Shown here: one piece after another, positions 22,581 through 30,395 of the stretch | How the letters are laid out: every line of letters starts with the position of its first letter | How positions within the stretch are numbered: position 1 is the stretch's first letter | Assembly: GCA_016788425.1 (NCBI GenBank) | Contig: JAEURQ010000002.1 | Coordinates: 310,001 to 374,000 of the forward strand | Length of the DNA: 64,000 nt | Direction of reading: 5' to 3' | Source: Chthonomonas sp. | GTDB taxonomy: Bacteria; Armatimonadota; Fimbriimonadia; Fimbriimonadales; Fimbriimonadaceae | Made by a program: the position numbers and the translations under genes | Notes under the pieces: model-generated | Told to the model about the DNA's origin: nothing | Seen by the model: the letters and a program-made list of their open reading frames with translations, nothing else | Databases searched by the model: none

Positions 22581-23960
22581 ATGAAGAAGTCTCGCGCAAT
22601 CATGTTCGGTTTGCTCGCCGCGTGCGGCATTGGGCAGGCCGTGTGGGATCGCACGCAGGTGCAACCTACCTACAAGGAGAAGTTCATGCCCAAGCAAACG
22701 GGCTACGTGAGCGGCCTGTCTTCGGAGCAGTTTCTGCTCGCGCTCTCGGGCTTCCGCGAAATGATCGCGGGCATCCTCTGGGTCAAGGGCGATAGCTACT
22801 TTGAGAGTGGAAACTACGACGCCATCCTGCCGATCATTCGCCTGGTGACCTGGCTCGATCCGGGTCAGATTGACGTCTACGCGACTGGCATGTGGCACAT
22901 CGCCTACAACTTCACCGACGAACAAAGTCGCAGCGACCGCCGCTACATTCCGAGCGCGGTTGCCCTAGGCGACGAAGGTTCCCGCAACAACCCCAACACG
23001 TACGAAATGTTCTTCGAGACGGGGTGGTTGTTCTATCACAAGATTGACGACGACTACGGTCAATCAGTCTCGTACTGGGAAAAGGCGATCACCAAGCCCG
23101 ACATCATTCCGGCTCGCCGCAACCTGCTGAGCAACGCGTATCAGCGCGATGGACAGATTGATAAGGCCCTTGAGTATTACGAAAAACTGCTCGCCGAAGC
23201 CAAGAAGCGGGACGCCGCGGGCGCCGACTTCCAAGCTCGCGTCACCCAAGACACGATTGAGGGCAACCTCGACACGATGCTTGTGCGGATGAGTCAGCGC
23301 GGATGGTTTGGCCGCGAAGAAGGCCCGGGCGCGATTCCCTACGATACGCAACCGCCGTTTGATGTGAACTTCAGCGTTCGCATCACCATCCCCGAACCCA
23401 AGGTGGTTCGCTTTGAGGGTAGCTATGGCGTGCGACCGGTCGGAACCCGCATTCGCGTGGTTCTCCGCGATGAGGATTATCCCAACGCGGTGCCCGGCGG
23501 TATGAAGTGGAAGCAAGACGGCGCGGTGAACTTGGATCCGCCCCGCGACCTGACCTTCATGCAGGACCAACTGTACGTCAAGAACCAGCGCTTCGATCGA
23601 ACGTGCGACATGAGTCGCGACCCGACGATGTACCCGTTCAAAACCCAAAACTACGTGGCCGAGTTCTATTACAACCCGCGCAGCGCTCCCCCGCACATTC
23701 AGGACAAGTTCAGCTGGAATGGCGAAGGGTTCACGGATAAGAACTTCCTCAACACGGAGATTCGCCCGAATCAGCGCGTGCTGTACCACAACATTCCGCT
23801 TACCCGCGACATGATTCTGCGGCGAGGCGAATGGAGCATGGGCGGCGGCAAGGTGCCGGTGCTGGCGACGAAGAACTTTGTGGATAAGGCGGCCAAGGGA
23901 TCGGAAGACTTTATCGAAATTCCGAGTTTGCGAAGCCAAGACGCGCAAGCCACAAAGTAA
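22581..23960 (+). CDS. TPR-like protein of unknown function in the ABC operon
   Basis: A 459-residue protein I cannot assign to a named family. An N-terminal hydrophobic anchor (about 7-20) precedes a helical region of TPR type. The clearest repeat is YWEKAITKPDIIPARRNLLSNAYQRDGQIDKALEYYEKLLAEAKKR near residues 165-215. From about residue 250 it turns into a beta-rich part rich in Arg, Pro and Asn (FDVNFSVRITIPEPKVVRFEGSYGV). It lies 3 bases after the permease, so it probably assists that transporter, for example as a periplasmic partner. That role is inference from operon position only. Confidence 0.6.
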   Translation: MKKSRAIMFGLLAACGIGQAVWDRTQVQPTYKEKFMPKQTGYVSGLSSEQFLLALSGFREMIAGILWVKGDSYFESGNYDAILPIIRLVTWLDPGQIDVYATGMWHIAYNFTDEQSRSDRRYIPSAVALGDEGSRNNPNTYEMFFETGWLFYHKIDDDYGQSVSYWEKAITKPDIIPARRNLLSNAYQRDGQIDKALEYYEKLLAEAKKRDAAGADFQARVTQDTIEGNLDTMLVRMSQRGWFGREEGPGAIPYDTQPPFDVNFSVRITIPEPKVVRFEGSYGVRPVGTRIRVVLRDEDYPNAVPGGMKWKQDGAVNLDPPRDLTFMQDQLYVKNQRFDRTCDMSRDPTMYPFKTQNYVAEFYYNPRSAPPHIQDKFSWNGEGFTDKNFLNTEIRPNQRVLYHNIPLTRDMILRRGEWSMGGGKVPVLATKNFVDKAAKGSEDFIEIPSLRSQDAQATK

Positions 23961-23978
23961 ACTCAAGGGACACGATAT

Positions 23979-24074
23979 CGCCGGGAACCGCGCGGCTATA
24001 GGTCGGTGAACTCCGCCAGGGCCGGAAGGCAGCAACGGTAGCTCGATACTAGGTGCGACGCGATATTCCCGGCA
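23979..24074 (+). ncRNA. ffs: Signal recognition particle RNA, bacterial small type
   Basis: The core at about 24001-24045 shows the universally conserved apical loop and internal loop (GCCAGGGCCGGAAGG, then CAGCAACGG). The ends GCCGGGAA (23980-23987) and TTCCCGGC (24066-24073) are perfectly complementary and close a single ~95-nt hairpin, so no Alu domain is present. The position directly upstream of dnaX is the same as in many bacteria. The exact 5' and 3' ends are estimated from the terminal stem. Confidence 0.93.
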
Positions 24075-24091
24075 TTATCGTTACTTTGGCC

Positions 24092-25612
24092 ATGGCTCAA
24101 CTCGCCCTCTATCGCAAATACCGCAGCCAAACATTTGGCGACCTGATGGGGCAAGAGCACGTCGTCCGCACGCTCCAAAACGCGTTCTCGTCGGGCAAGG
24201 TCGCGCAGAGCTTTTTGTTCACCGGGCCGCGAGGAACGGGCAAAACCAGCACCGCGCGCCTGGTGGCCAAGGCGCTCAGCTGCACGAATCTTAACGGCAC
24301 CGAGCCCTGCAACGAGTGCGAGCAGTGCCTCTCGATTACGGATGGCAGCAGCATGGACGTGCTGGAATTTGACGCCGCCAGCGAGGCGGGCGTTGACGAA
24401 GTCCGGGAGAAGATTGTCGGGGCCGTGGAGTACATGCCGGTGAGCGCGCCCTACCGCGTGTTCATCATTGACGAAGTCCACGATCTCTCGCCGAAGGCGT
24501 TTGACGCCTTGCTCAAGACCATCGAAGAGCCGCCGGCGCACATTGTCTTTATTCTCGCGACCACCGAATTCCATAAGGTGCCGGCCACCATTCGGTCGCG
24601 TTGCCAAAAGTTTGAGTTTCACCGGGCCTCGGTCAACAACTTGGTTGACCGCATCAAGTTCGTAGCCGAAGCCGAGGGTTACCAGGTGGAACCGGCCGCC
24701 GTGCAAACGATCGCCCGCATGGCCGATGGCGGTTACCGCGATGCTCTGACGCTGCTGGAACAGCTTCTGCTCACCTGCGAGGGCACCCTCACGCAGGCGC
24801 ATGTCGTCGCGCAGCTCGGGTTGATCCAAACCGAATCGGTGGACAAGATTTTGCTCGGGATGGCGAGTGGCGACGCTGAGCTTGTGCTTCGCGGCATGGA
24901 CGAAACCTACCAACTGGGCCGCGATCCGCGCAGCATTCTGGAAGCGTGCCTCATGCGGGTGAGCGATTTGACTCGCGGGCTTTACAATATCGAGTCCTCG
25001 TCCGGATCGGACGCGACCGCCGACGCGGCGGCGCGCGAACTCGCCGTAAAGATGTCGCCGGAGGGCCTGGCCCGCGTGCGTGAGGCGATCGGTCAGGCTC
25101 ACAAGAACGTCAAAGACGTAACCCTGCCCAAGATTTGGCTGGAGTCGTGGCTAGTCGCGGCTGCGCAACCGGCCCCACAAGTCGTGGCGACGAAGCCAAC
25201 TGCTCCGCAAGCCAAACCGGTGGTGGATGCGCCGGTGCCGACCAAGGCGGTGACGCCGGAACCGGCCGCGACCGCTCAGCATCCGTGGAAGCAAGTAGTC
25301 GCCGACCTCTCGGAGAAGTCACCACTTGCCCGCATGCACCTTGAGAAGTCGGCGATCGCCACTGAGTCGGATAAGGAAGTGGTGATCATGTTTGAGCGCG
25401 CCATGGACCTGGATTGGGTGGAAGAGAAGCCGAAGGTGAAGGCGGCGATCATGGCCGGCTGGGCCACTGCGGACGGCAAGGGCCGCAAACTGGTTTTGAA
25501 GGCGGGCACCGCCGTGGCTTCGGCGCCCGTGCCTTCCGACTCGGCGGTAGAATTACCCGCAGAAGGTGAGAAACTCCACGAGCTCACCAAAGAAACTTTT
25601 GAGGGGATGTGA
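24092..25612 (+). CDS. dnaX: DNA polymerase III subunit gamma/tau
   Basis: The clamp-loader ATPase. The start at 24092 (MAQLALYRKYRSQTFGDLMGQEHV) fits the family; the frame extends upstream only through the SRP RNA gene. AAA+ marks are GPRGTGKTSTAR (Walker A), a zinc knuckle with four Cys (CTNLNGTEPCNECEQC), IIDEVHDLSPKAFDALLKTIEEPP (Walker B), ATTE and IRSRCQKFEF (Arg finger). Domain III follows, then a Pro/Ala-rich linker (about 365-405) and a short C-terminal domain. At 506 residues it is a short tau-like form, and I see no run of six or more A that could give a programmed frameshift. It is followed after 7 bases by ebfC and then recR. Confidence 0.95.
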   Translation: MAQLALYRKYRSQTFGDLMGQEHVVRTLQNAFSSGKVAQSFLFTGPRGTGKTSTARLVAKALSCTNLNGTEPCNECEQCLSITDGSSMDVLEFDAASEAGVDEVREKIVGAVEYMPVSAPYRVFIIDEVHDLSPKAFDALLKTIEEPPAHIVFILATTEFHKVPATIRSRCQKFEFHRASVNNLVDRIKFVAEAEGYQVEPAAVQTIARMADGGYRDALTLLEQLLLTCEGTLTQAHVVAQLGLIQTESVDKILLGMASGDAELVLRGMDETYQLGRDPRSILEACLMRVSDLTRGLYNIESSSGSDATADAAARELAVKMSPEGLARVREAIGQAHKNVKDVTLPKIWLESWLVAAAQPAPQVVATKPTAPQAKPVVDAPVPTKAVTPEPAATAQHPWKQVVADLSEKSPLARMHLEKSAIATESDKEVVIMFERAMDLDWVEEKPKVKAAIMAGWATADGKGRKLVLKAGTAVASAPVPSDSAVELPAEGEKLHELTKETFEGM

Positions 25613-25619
25613 TTAAGCG

Positions 25620-25949
25620 ATGAAATTGCCTAAAGGATATGGTTTTGGAAATGCCGGCGGCGGCATGGGCGGCATGATGCAACAAGCGATGCAGCGCGCT
25701 CAGAACATGGAAGAGGAACTGGCGAACGAGCGAGTGGAACTCGAACAAAATGGTTGCCAAGCCACCTTCGATGGTCGCGGCATGATCCTCTCGCTCTCGA
25801 TTGACCAGGCGCTCATCGATCCCGACGACAAGGAATCTTTGGAAGATGTGATTGTCGGCGTCATCCGCGCTGGTTTCGAAAAGTCAACCAACCTGCGCGA
25901 AGAGCGAGTGCGCGAAATTATGCCGAACATTCCCGGCATGGGCATGTGA
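25620..25949 (+). CDS. ebfC: YbaB/EbfC family nucleoid-associated protein
   Basis: A 109-residue DNA-binding dimer of the YbaB/EbfC family. The N-terminus is Gly/Met-rich (GFGNAGGGMGGMMQQAMQRAQNMEEEL), and the core VELEQNGCQATFDGRGMILSLSIDQALIDPDDKESLEDVIVGVIRAGFEKS matches the family's alpha/beta/alpha pattern. Its position between dnaX and recR is the conserved bacterial order. The last codons overlap the recR GTG start. Confidence 0.92.
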   Translation: MKLPKGYGFGNAGGGMGGMMQQAMQRAQNMEEELANERVELEQNGCQATFDGRGMILSLSIDQALIDPDDKESLEDVIVGVIRAGFEKSTNLREERVREIMPNIPGMGM

Positions 25950-26539
25950 CGTTCGCCCGACCTCTCGCGCAACTCATCGCCGAACTGGAGAAGCTTCCTG
26001 GCCTCGGCCCGAAGTCGGCTCAGCGGCTGGCGTTCCACGTGCTGCGGCAACCCGCCGAAGATGTTCAGCGCCTAGCGAACGCGCTAACAGTGGCTCGCGA
26101 GAAGCTGCAACTTTGCACAACCTGCCAGAACATCAGCGAAAGCGAACTCTGCGAGATATGTAGAGACCCGCGGCGAAATCTTCAACAAATCTGCGTGGTG
26201 GGCGAGGCTCGCGACATCGCCGCGATTGAGCGACTTCACGAATATCGCGGTGGTTTTCACGTGCTCCACGGCTTGCTCTCGCCGATGGACGGGATCGGGC
26301 CCGAGCAACTGAAGATTCGCGAATTGCTCGCCCGGCTCGAAGGCGACATCGAGGAAGTGATTATCGCCACCAACCCGACCATCGAAGGCGATACGACCGC
26401 GTTGTACTTGGCCAAGCTGATCAAGCCGCTTGGAGTGCGCGTGACCCGGCTGGCGCAAGGCATGGCCGTGGGCGGGGAACTCGATTATGCCGACTCGGCC
26501 ACTCTGCTGAGCGCACTGGAATATCGTCGCGAGTTATGA
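25946..26539 (+). CDS. recR: Recombination mediator RecR
   Basis: RecR helps load RecA on gapped DNA with RecF/RecO. The 197 residues show the helix-hairpin-helix LPGLGPKSAQRLAFHVL and the C4 zinc finger CTTCQNISESELCEIC. The Toprim domain follows (CVVGEARDIAAIERLHEYRGGFHVLHGLLSPMDGIGPEQL). The ending GGELDYADSATLLSALEYRREL is also typical. The GTG start overlaps the ebfC stop, and the end overlaps purD by four bases. Confidence 0.96.
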   Translation: MTFARPLAQLIAELEKLPGLGPKSAQRLAFHVLRQPAEDVQRLANALTVAREKLQLCTTCQNISESELCEICRDPRRNLQQICVVGEARDIAAIERLHEYRGGFHVLHGLLSPMDGIGPEQLKIRELLARLEGDIEEVIIATNPTIEGDTTALYLAKLIKPLGVRVTRLAQGMAVGGELDYADSATLLSALEYRREL

Positions 26540-27777
26540 AAACGTTGGTCTTGGGTTCGGGTGGCCGCGAGCACGCGCTCGCCTGGCGGCTCCGCGATTT
26601 CGGTGAAGTCATTTGGGCACCCGGAAATCCTGGCGCGCTGCGGCATGGGATTGCCACGTTGGACATGTCCGACCCCCTGGAATGCGCCAAGTTTGTGCAG
26701 CCAGACCTCATCGTTATTGGTCCTGAGAACCCCTTGATCGAAGGCTTGGCCGACGCCTTGCGGGCGGAAGGTTTTGCCGTCGTTGGGCCGGGCGCTAGGG
26801 GTGCAAAGCTCGAGGCCAGCAAGGCGTGGAGCAAGGAAATGATGCTGGCCGCGGGCGTGCCGACCGCGGCGAGCGCCGTTTGCACAACCCCGGAGCAGGC
26901 GCGAGCCTTTGCTCGGGCGCGCCACGACCGCGGACTTCAGGTGGTCATTAAGGCGAGTGGCGCTGCGCTCGGGAAGGGTGTGATCGTCACGAGCGACCTC
27001 GCCGAAGCCGACGACGCCATCGCCATGATGATCGTGGACCGCGAGTTTGGTGACGCCGGTGCGACGGTGGTGGTGGAAGATCGTCTCGGCGGGTTCGAGT
27101 TCAGCCTCCTCACCTTGGTCAATGGCCGCGGATACCAAAGCTTGCCCGTCGCACAAGATTACAAGCGAGCCCTCGACGGCGATCGCGGGCCTAACACCGG
27201 CGGCATGGGCACCTACTCGCCGGTACCGGCGGTGACCGCCGACGTCGTGTCGCGGACCGAAGAACTGGTCGTCGCCCCGCTCCTCGCCGAACTCGAAAAG
27301 CAGGGAATTTCCTACCGTGGCGTGCTGTTTAGCGGGCTTATGATGGACGGGGATTCCATCCAATGTCTGGAGTACAACGTGCGATTTGGCGACCCCGAAA
27401 CGCAAAGCGTCATGCGACGCCTCGGCCCCGATTTTGGGGATGCCCTGCTGGCTTGCGCCAATAACGACGAGATCCCGCCAGTGGCCGTCAGCCAAGAAGC
27501 CGCGGTCACCGTCGTGATGGCGGCGGGAGGATATCCTGGGCAAGTTCAACGGAACATCCCTATTCATATCCCGAGCGACATGCCCGAAGAAGTAGAGATT
27601 TTCCATGCCGGAACCGCCATGCAAGGCGACCAGTTGGTCTCCTCCGGTGGGCGAGTGCTTGGCGTCTCGGCAGTCGGGGCCGACGTGGCCGCGGCCCGGG
27701 CGACTGCCTACCGGGCGGTCGCGAAGATCGAAAGTGAGGGTCTCATCTGGCGCACCGATATCGGCGCGAGGGGATGA
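26536..27777 (+). CDS. purD: Phosphoribosylamine-glycine ligase
   Basis: An ATP-grasp enzyme of the purine pathway that makes GAR from phosphoribosylamine and glycine. It has 413 residues. It begins MKTLVLGSGGREHALAWRL and carries QVVIKASGAALGKGVIV (ATP loop), the family's NTGGMGTYSPVP and EYNVRFGDPETQ (Mg ligands). It is translated from an ATGA overlap with recR, an unusual mixing of a purine gene into the dnaX-recR cluster, and is followed by purB 252 bases downstream. Confidence 0.96.
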   Translation: MKTLVLGSGGREHALAWRLRDFGEVIWAPGNPGALRHGIATLDMSDPLECAKFVQPDLIVIGPENPLIEGLADALRAEGFAVVGPGARGAKLEASKAWSKEMMLAAGVPTAASAVCTTPEQARAFARARHDRGLQVVIKASGAALGKGVIVTSDLAEADDAIAMMIVDREFGDAGATVVVEDRLGGFEFSLLTLVNGRGYQSLPVAQDYKRALDGDRGPNTGGMGTYSPVPAVTADVVSRTEELVVAPLLAELEKQGISYRGVLFSGLMMDGDSIQCLEYNVRFGDPETQSVMRRLGPDFGDALLACANNDEIPPVAVSQEAAVTVVMAAGGYPGQVQRNIPIHIPSDMPEEVEIFHAGTAMQGDQLVSSGGRVLGVSAVGADVAAARATAYRAVAKIESEGLIWRTDIGARG

Positions 27778-27845
27778 AGAAGTGCCCCAACGGAGATCGT
27801 CAGGGCCACTACAGGGGACGAGGCGAATGAATGCCTCGAATCTTA

Positions 27846-27871
27846 TTGTCACAAATGCCTAGTTTTGTGAC
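27846..27871. promoter_or_regulatory. Inverted repeat GTCACAAA-N8-TTTGTGAC upstream of purB
   Basis: Perfect 8-bp arms (27848-27855, 27864-27871). The 10-mer TTGTCACAAA (27846-27855) also occurs at 20770-20779 in the leader of the ABC operon, so it may be an operator for a shared regulator. No T-run follows, which argues against a terminator. Confidence 0.35.
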
Positions 27872-27930
27872 CCGCGTACGCAAAACTTGAACTTAAGCCA
27901 TTGGATTTACCAGGGGTGGCAAAACCAGAG

Positions 27931-27971
27931 TTTTCCACCATTACAAGTACATATCCACAAACTTATCCACA
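27931..27971 (+). promoter_or_regulatory. DnaA-box-like cluster
   Basis: TTATCCACA at 27963-27971 is a perfect DnaA box. ATATCCACA at 27951-27959 differs at one base and TTTTCCACC at 27931-27939 at more. All have the same orientation, spaced 12 and 20 bases. They lie upstream of purB in the otherwise featureless gap. Confidence 0.4.
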
Positions 27972-28015
27972 TCCCGGAAAGTGTGCAAAACAGGGCTAGG
28001 AGAGGCTCGAAAAGG

Positions 28016-28021
28016 TACCCT
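28016..28021 (+). promoter_or_regulatory. -10 element TACCCT for purB, leaderless spacing
   Basis: GG-TACCCT ends 8 bases before the ATG at 28030. The same TACCCT wording precedes tkt. A CTAGGAGAGG further upstream is too far away to act as ribosome site for this ATG. Confidence 0.45.
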
Positions 28022-28029
28022 TACAGGCA

Positions 28030-29331
28030 ATGATTGACCGCTACAGCACGCCCGCGATGATGAATATTTGGAGCCGACAGGCCAAGTATGAGTGCTGGAA
28101 GCAGGTCGAACTCGCCATCTGCGAAGCCTATTCTGAGGCGGGGCTCTTCCCGGCGAGCGAACTCGCCGAGATTCAGCAGCACGCCAGCTTTACGCTGGAG
28201 CGCTGCGACGAAATTGAGGAAGTCACGCGCCACGACCTGATGGCCTTTGTCCGTTGTTTGAGCGAAAACGTGAACAATGCCACGGCACTCGATCCCAAGC
28301 CGGGGCGATGGATTCACTTCGGCGTGACTAGCTACGACGTCATCGATACCGCGCTTGGCATCATGCTGCGCGACTCGTGCGACGTGCTCATTAGCTCCGT
28401 CGGCTCGCTTCGGCAGGAACTGCGAACTCTGTTTGATCGAGCGGGGCACCACCCATGCATCGGCCGCACGCACGGCATCCATGCCGAGCCGGTGACTTTT
28501 GGCCATAAAGTAGAAGGTTGGTATTACGAACTTGAACGTGCGGAAGCTCGCTTCCAACAATGCCGCCAAGAAGTCGCGGTCGGTAAGGTCAGCGGCGCGG
28601 TCGGCATCCACGCCCATGTGGACCGCGATTTAGAAGCAAGAATTTGTACGAATCTTGGTCTTATCGCGGCCAAGAACAGCACGCAAATTGTCGCCCGAGA
28701 TTCTCACGCGCACTTGCTGGGCGCGTGCGCCGTTCTGGCTGGGTCGCTAGAGCGCATCGCGACCGAACTTCGAAACTTGCAGCGCACCGAAATCCTCGAA
28801 GTTCAGGAAGAATTCCGCGCCGGTCAAACCGGCAGCAGCGCCATGCCGCACAAGCGCAACCCGTGGCAAAGCGAAACCGTGTGCGGGCTCGCCCGCGTCA
28901 TCCGCGCCAATGCTGGCGCGATGTTCGAGGCGATCATGACCTGGCACGAGCGCGACAATTCGAACTCGGCCACCGAGCGAATCGTGTTCCCGGACACCTT
29001 CACCATGCTCGATTTCATGATCCATCGCATGGTCGCGCAGATTCGCGGACTGGTCGTCATGCCCGAGAATATGCTGCGCAATCTCCGCCAGATGGGCGAT
29101 CTCGTATTCAGCGAGCACGTCATGGTCACGCTCATCCAAAAGGGTCTTAGCCGCGAGGATGCCTACAAGGTTGCCCAGCGCAACGCCGCGCGAAGCTGGG
29201 ATGAGGCCAAGGATTTCCGCACTTGCGTGGCCGAAGATTCCGACGTGACGCAGCGGCTGACGAGTGAGGAAGTGGATCACCTCTTCTCGCTGGAAGCGCA
29301 CCTGCGCAACGCGCCCAAGTCGCTGGCCTAG
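28030..29331 (+). CDS. purB: Adenylosuccinate lyase
   Basis: A fumarase/aspartase-superfamily enzyme acting twice in purine synthesis (SAICAR and adenylosuccinate). The 433 residues are of the short bacterial type. Visible marks are HFGVTSYDVIDTALG, the catalytic His region IGRTHGIHAEPVTFG and the signature loop GSSAMPHKRNPWQSE with the catalytic Ser. The N-terminus MIDRYSTPAMMNIWSRQAKYE is characteristic. It has a probable leaderless start with TACCCT at 28016-28021. It converges with the TPR gene and overlaps its stop by four bases. Confidence 0.96.
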   Translation: MIDRYSTPAMMNIWSRQAKYECWKQVELAICEAYSEAGLFPASELAEIQQHASFTLERCDEIEEVTRHDLMAFVRCLSENVNNATALDPKPGRWIHFGVTSYDVIDTALGIMLRDSCDVLISSVGSLRQELRTLFDRAGHHPCIGRTHGIHAEPVTFGHKVEGWYYELERAEARFQQCRQEVAVGKVSGAVGIHAHVDRDLEARICTNLGLIAAKNSTQIVARDSHAHLLGACAVLAGSLERIATELRNLQRTEILEVQEEFRAGQTGSSAMPHKRNPWQSETVCGLARVIRANAGAMFEAIMTWHERDNSNSATERIVFPDTFTMLDFMIHRMVAQIRGLVVMPENMLRNLRQMGDLVFSEHVMVTLIQKGLSREDAYKVAQRNAARSWDEAKDFRTCVAEDSDVTQRLTSEEVDHLFSLEAHLRNAPKSLA

Positions 29332-30311
29332 CCGATCTTTTGCTTGAGCTCGCGGTGCAGCTTTTTCAGCTGGATCAGCGTGTGTTGCACCCGCGTCGTG
29401 TCGTTCAAAATCATGCTCGGCTTCACGTCGCGGGCACGCGCCAGCGCCATTTGCGCCTGGTGCACCTGCCCGGCTCGGAGCAGCACGTTGGACATCGCTT
29501 TATGACCCGTCAACTGCGGGCGAATCATGCCGGACTTCTCGGCTAGAGTGGTCAGCTTTTGCGCAACCAGCGCCGCCTTTTCGTGGTCGCCGGTTGCGCT
29601 CAGCACGTGCGCAAAGTCGCCGTAGTGCTCCAACAGAGCGCGCTTCTGATCGTGCTGCTCGGCCAAGGCCACGCTGTGCATGATCAGGCGGAGCTCGGCC
29701 AGACCCGGCTCCTCCACGGTTGAAGCCCGCAGAGCATCAATCCGTGCCCGCTGCAACTCTTGCCCTGCTGTCAAATGCCGGCCGGCGATTTCAAAGGCGC
29801 GTTCCGCCGCCGATGGTTGGCCCATCTCCTTGCGGATGGTGCCCAGCTGAATCGTGGCCGCCACCATTTCCTGCGTCTTGCCGTGAGCGTTGAACACCTG
29901 AATTGCGGTCGCCGTCGCTCGTTCGGCCACGTCGAGGTTGCCGTCGACGAGTTCGTTGTGCGCCATGGCCAGGAACACCTCGGCTTCGTCGGCCTCACTT
30001 GAAACTTGTTTGGCTTCGCGGGCAAATTGGTGACCTTCGCGGGTGTGGCCCAATTCGCCGTAGCCTTGCGACATCACCGTCAGGGCCCGACCCGACCAGG
30101 GCGAGGAGTTGTTCAGCCCCGCCAGAGCCTCGGCGGCTCGATTGATCGCCGAGTAAGCATCAAGCTGCGCAAGTTCAATTCTCGATACGCAAACTTGCAA
30201 TTCCGTCGACGGATTCGGGGCTTCCAACAGTTTGTAAAGGTAGCTAATCGTTTTCGGTGTCGCCTGACCGGCAACACCCAAGGCCCATATCTCATCGAAG
30301 TTGACGCTCAT
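29328..30311 (-). CDS. TPR-repeat protein of unknown function
   Basis: A 327-residue, mostly alpha-helical soluble protein without a signal peptide or catalytic motif I can name. TPR-like helix pairs recur every ~40 residues, for example ALTVMSQGYGELGHTREGHQFAREA, NELVDGNLDVAERATATAIQVFNAHGK, LGTIRKEMGQPSAAERAFEIA and NVLLRAGQVHQAQMALARARDV. The ATG at 30311 (MSVNFDEIW) has GGGAAAG directly upstream. A longer frame from a TTG at 30320 is less likely. It lies downstream of the superoxide dismutase but behind that gene's terminator, so it is likely transcribed separately. It looks like a scaffold or a transcription-related TPR protein; no stronger statement is possible. Confidence 0.65.
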   Translation of the reverse strand: MSVNFDEIWALGVAGQATPKTISYLYKLLEAPNPSTELQVCVSRIELAQLDAYSAINRAAEALAGLNNSSPWSGRALTVMSQGYGELGHTREGHQFAREAKQVSSEADEAEVFLAMAHNELVDGNLDVAERATATAIQVFNAHGKTQEMVAATIQLGTIRKEMGQPSAAERAFEIAGRHLTAGQELQRARIDALRASTVEEPGLAELRLIMHSVALAEQHDQKRALLEHYGDFAHVLSATGDHEKAALVAQKLTTLAEKSGMIRPQLTGHKAMSNVLLRAGQVHQAQMALARARDVKPSMILNDTTRVQHTLIQLKKLHRELKQKIG

Positions 30312-30335
30312 CTTTCCCAAAATTGTTATTCCACA

Positions 30336-30373
30336 ACAAAAATCCCCAGCACCTGCTAAAAGTGCGGGGGATT
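30336..30373 (-). terminator. Intrinsic terminator of the superoxide dismutase gene
   Basis: On the minus strand, arms 30362-30373 and 30341-30352 pair over 12 bp with one mismatch, with a 9-base loop and a following T5 (30336-30340). It begins 22 bases beyond the stop codon. Confidence 0.8.
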
Positions 30374-30395
30374 CTGACCAAATGGACTGTTAGGG

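Noticed and set aside
24092-25612. Programmed frameshift in dnaX (gamma/tau)
   Set aside because: I looked for A-runs of six or more with a following hairpin and did not notice any.
27778-28029. Chromosomal replication origin at the DnaA boxes
   Set aside because: Only one perfect box, no dnaA/dnaN/gidA neighbours, and no obvious AT-rich unwinding element. Kept as a finding of lower rank.
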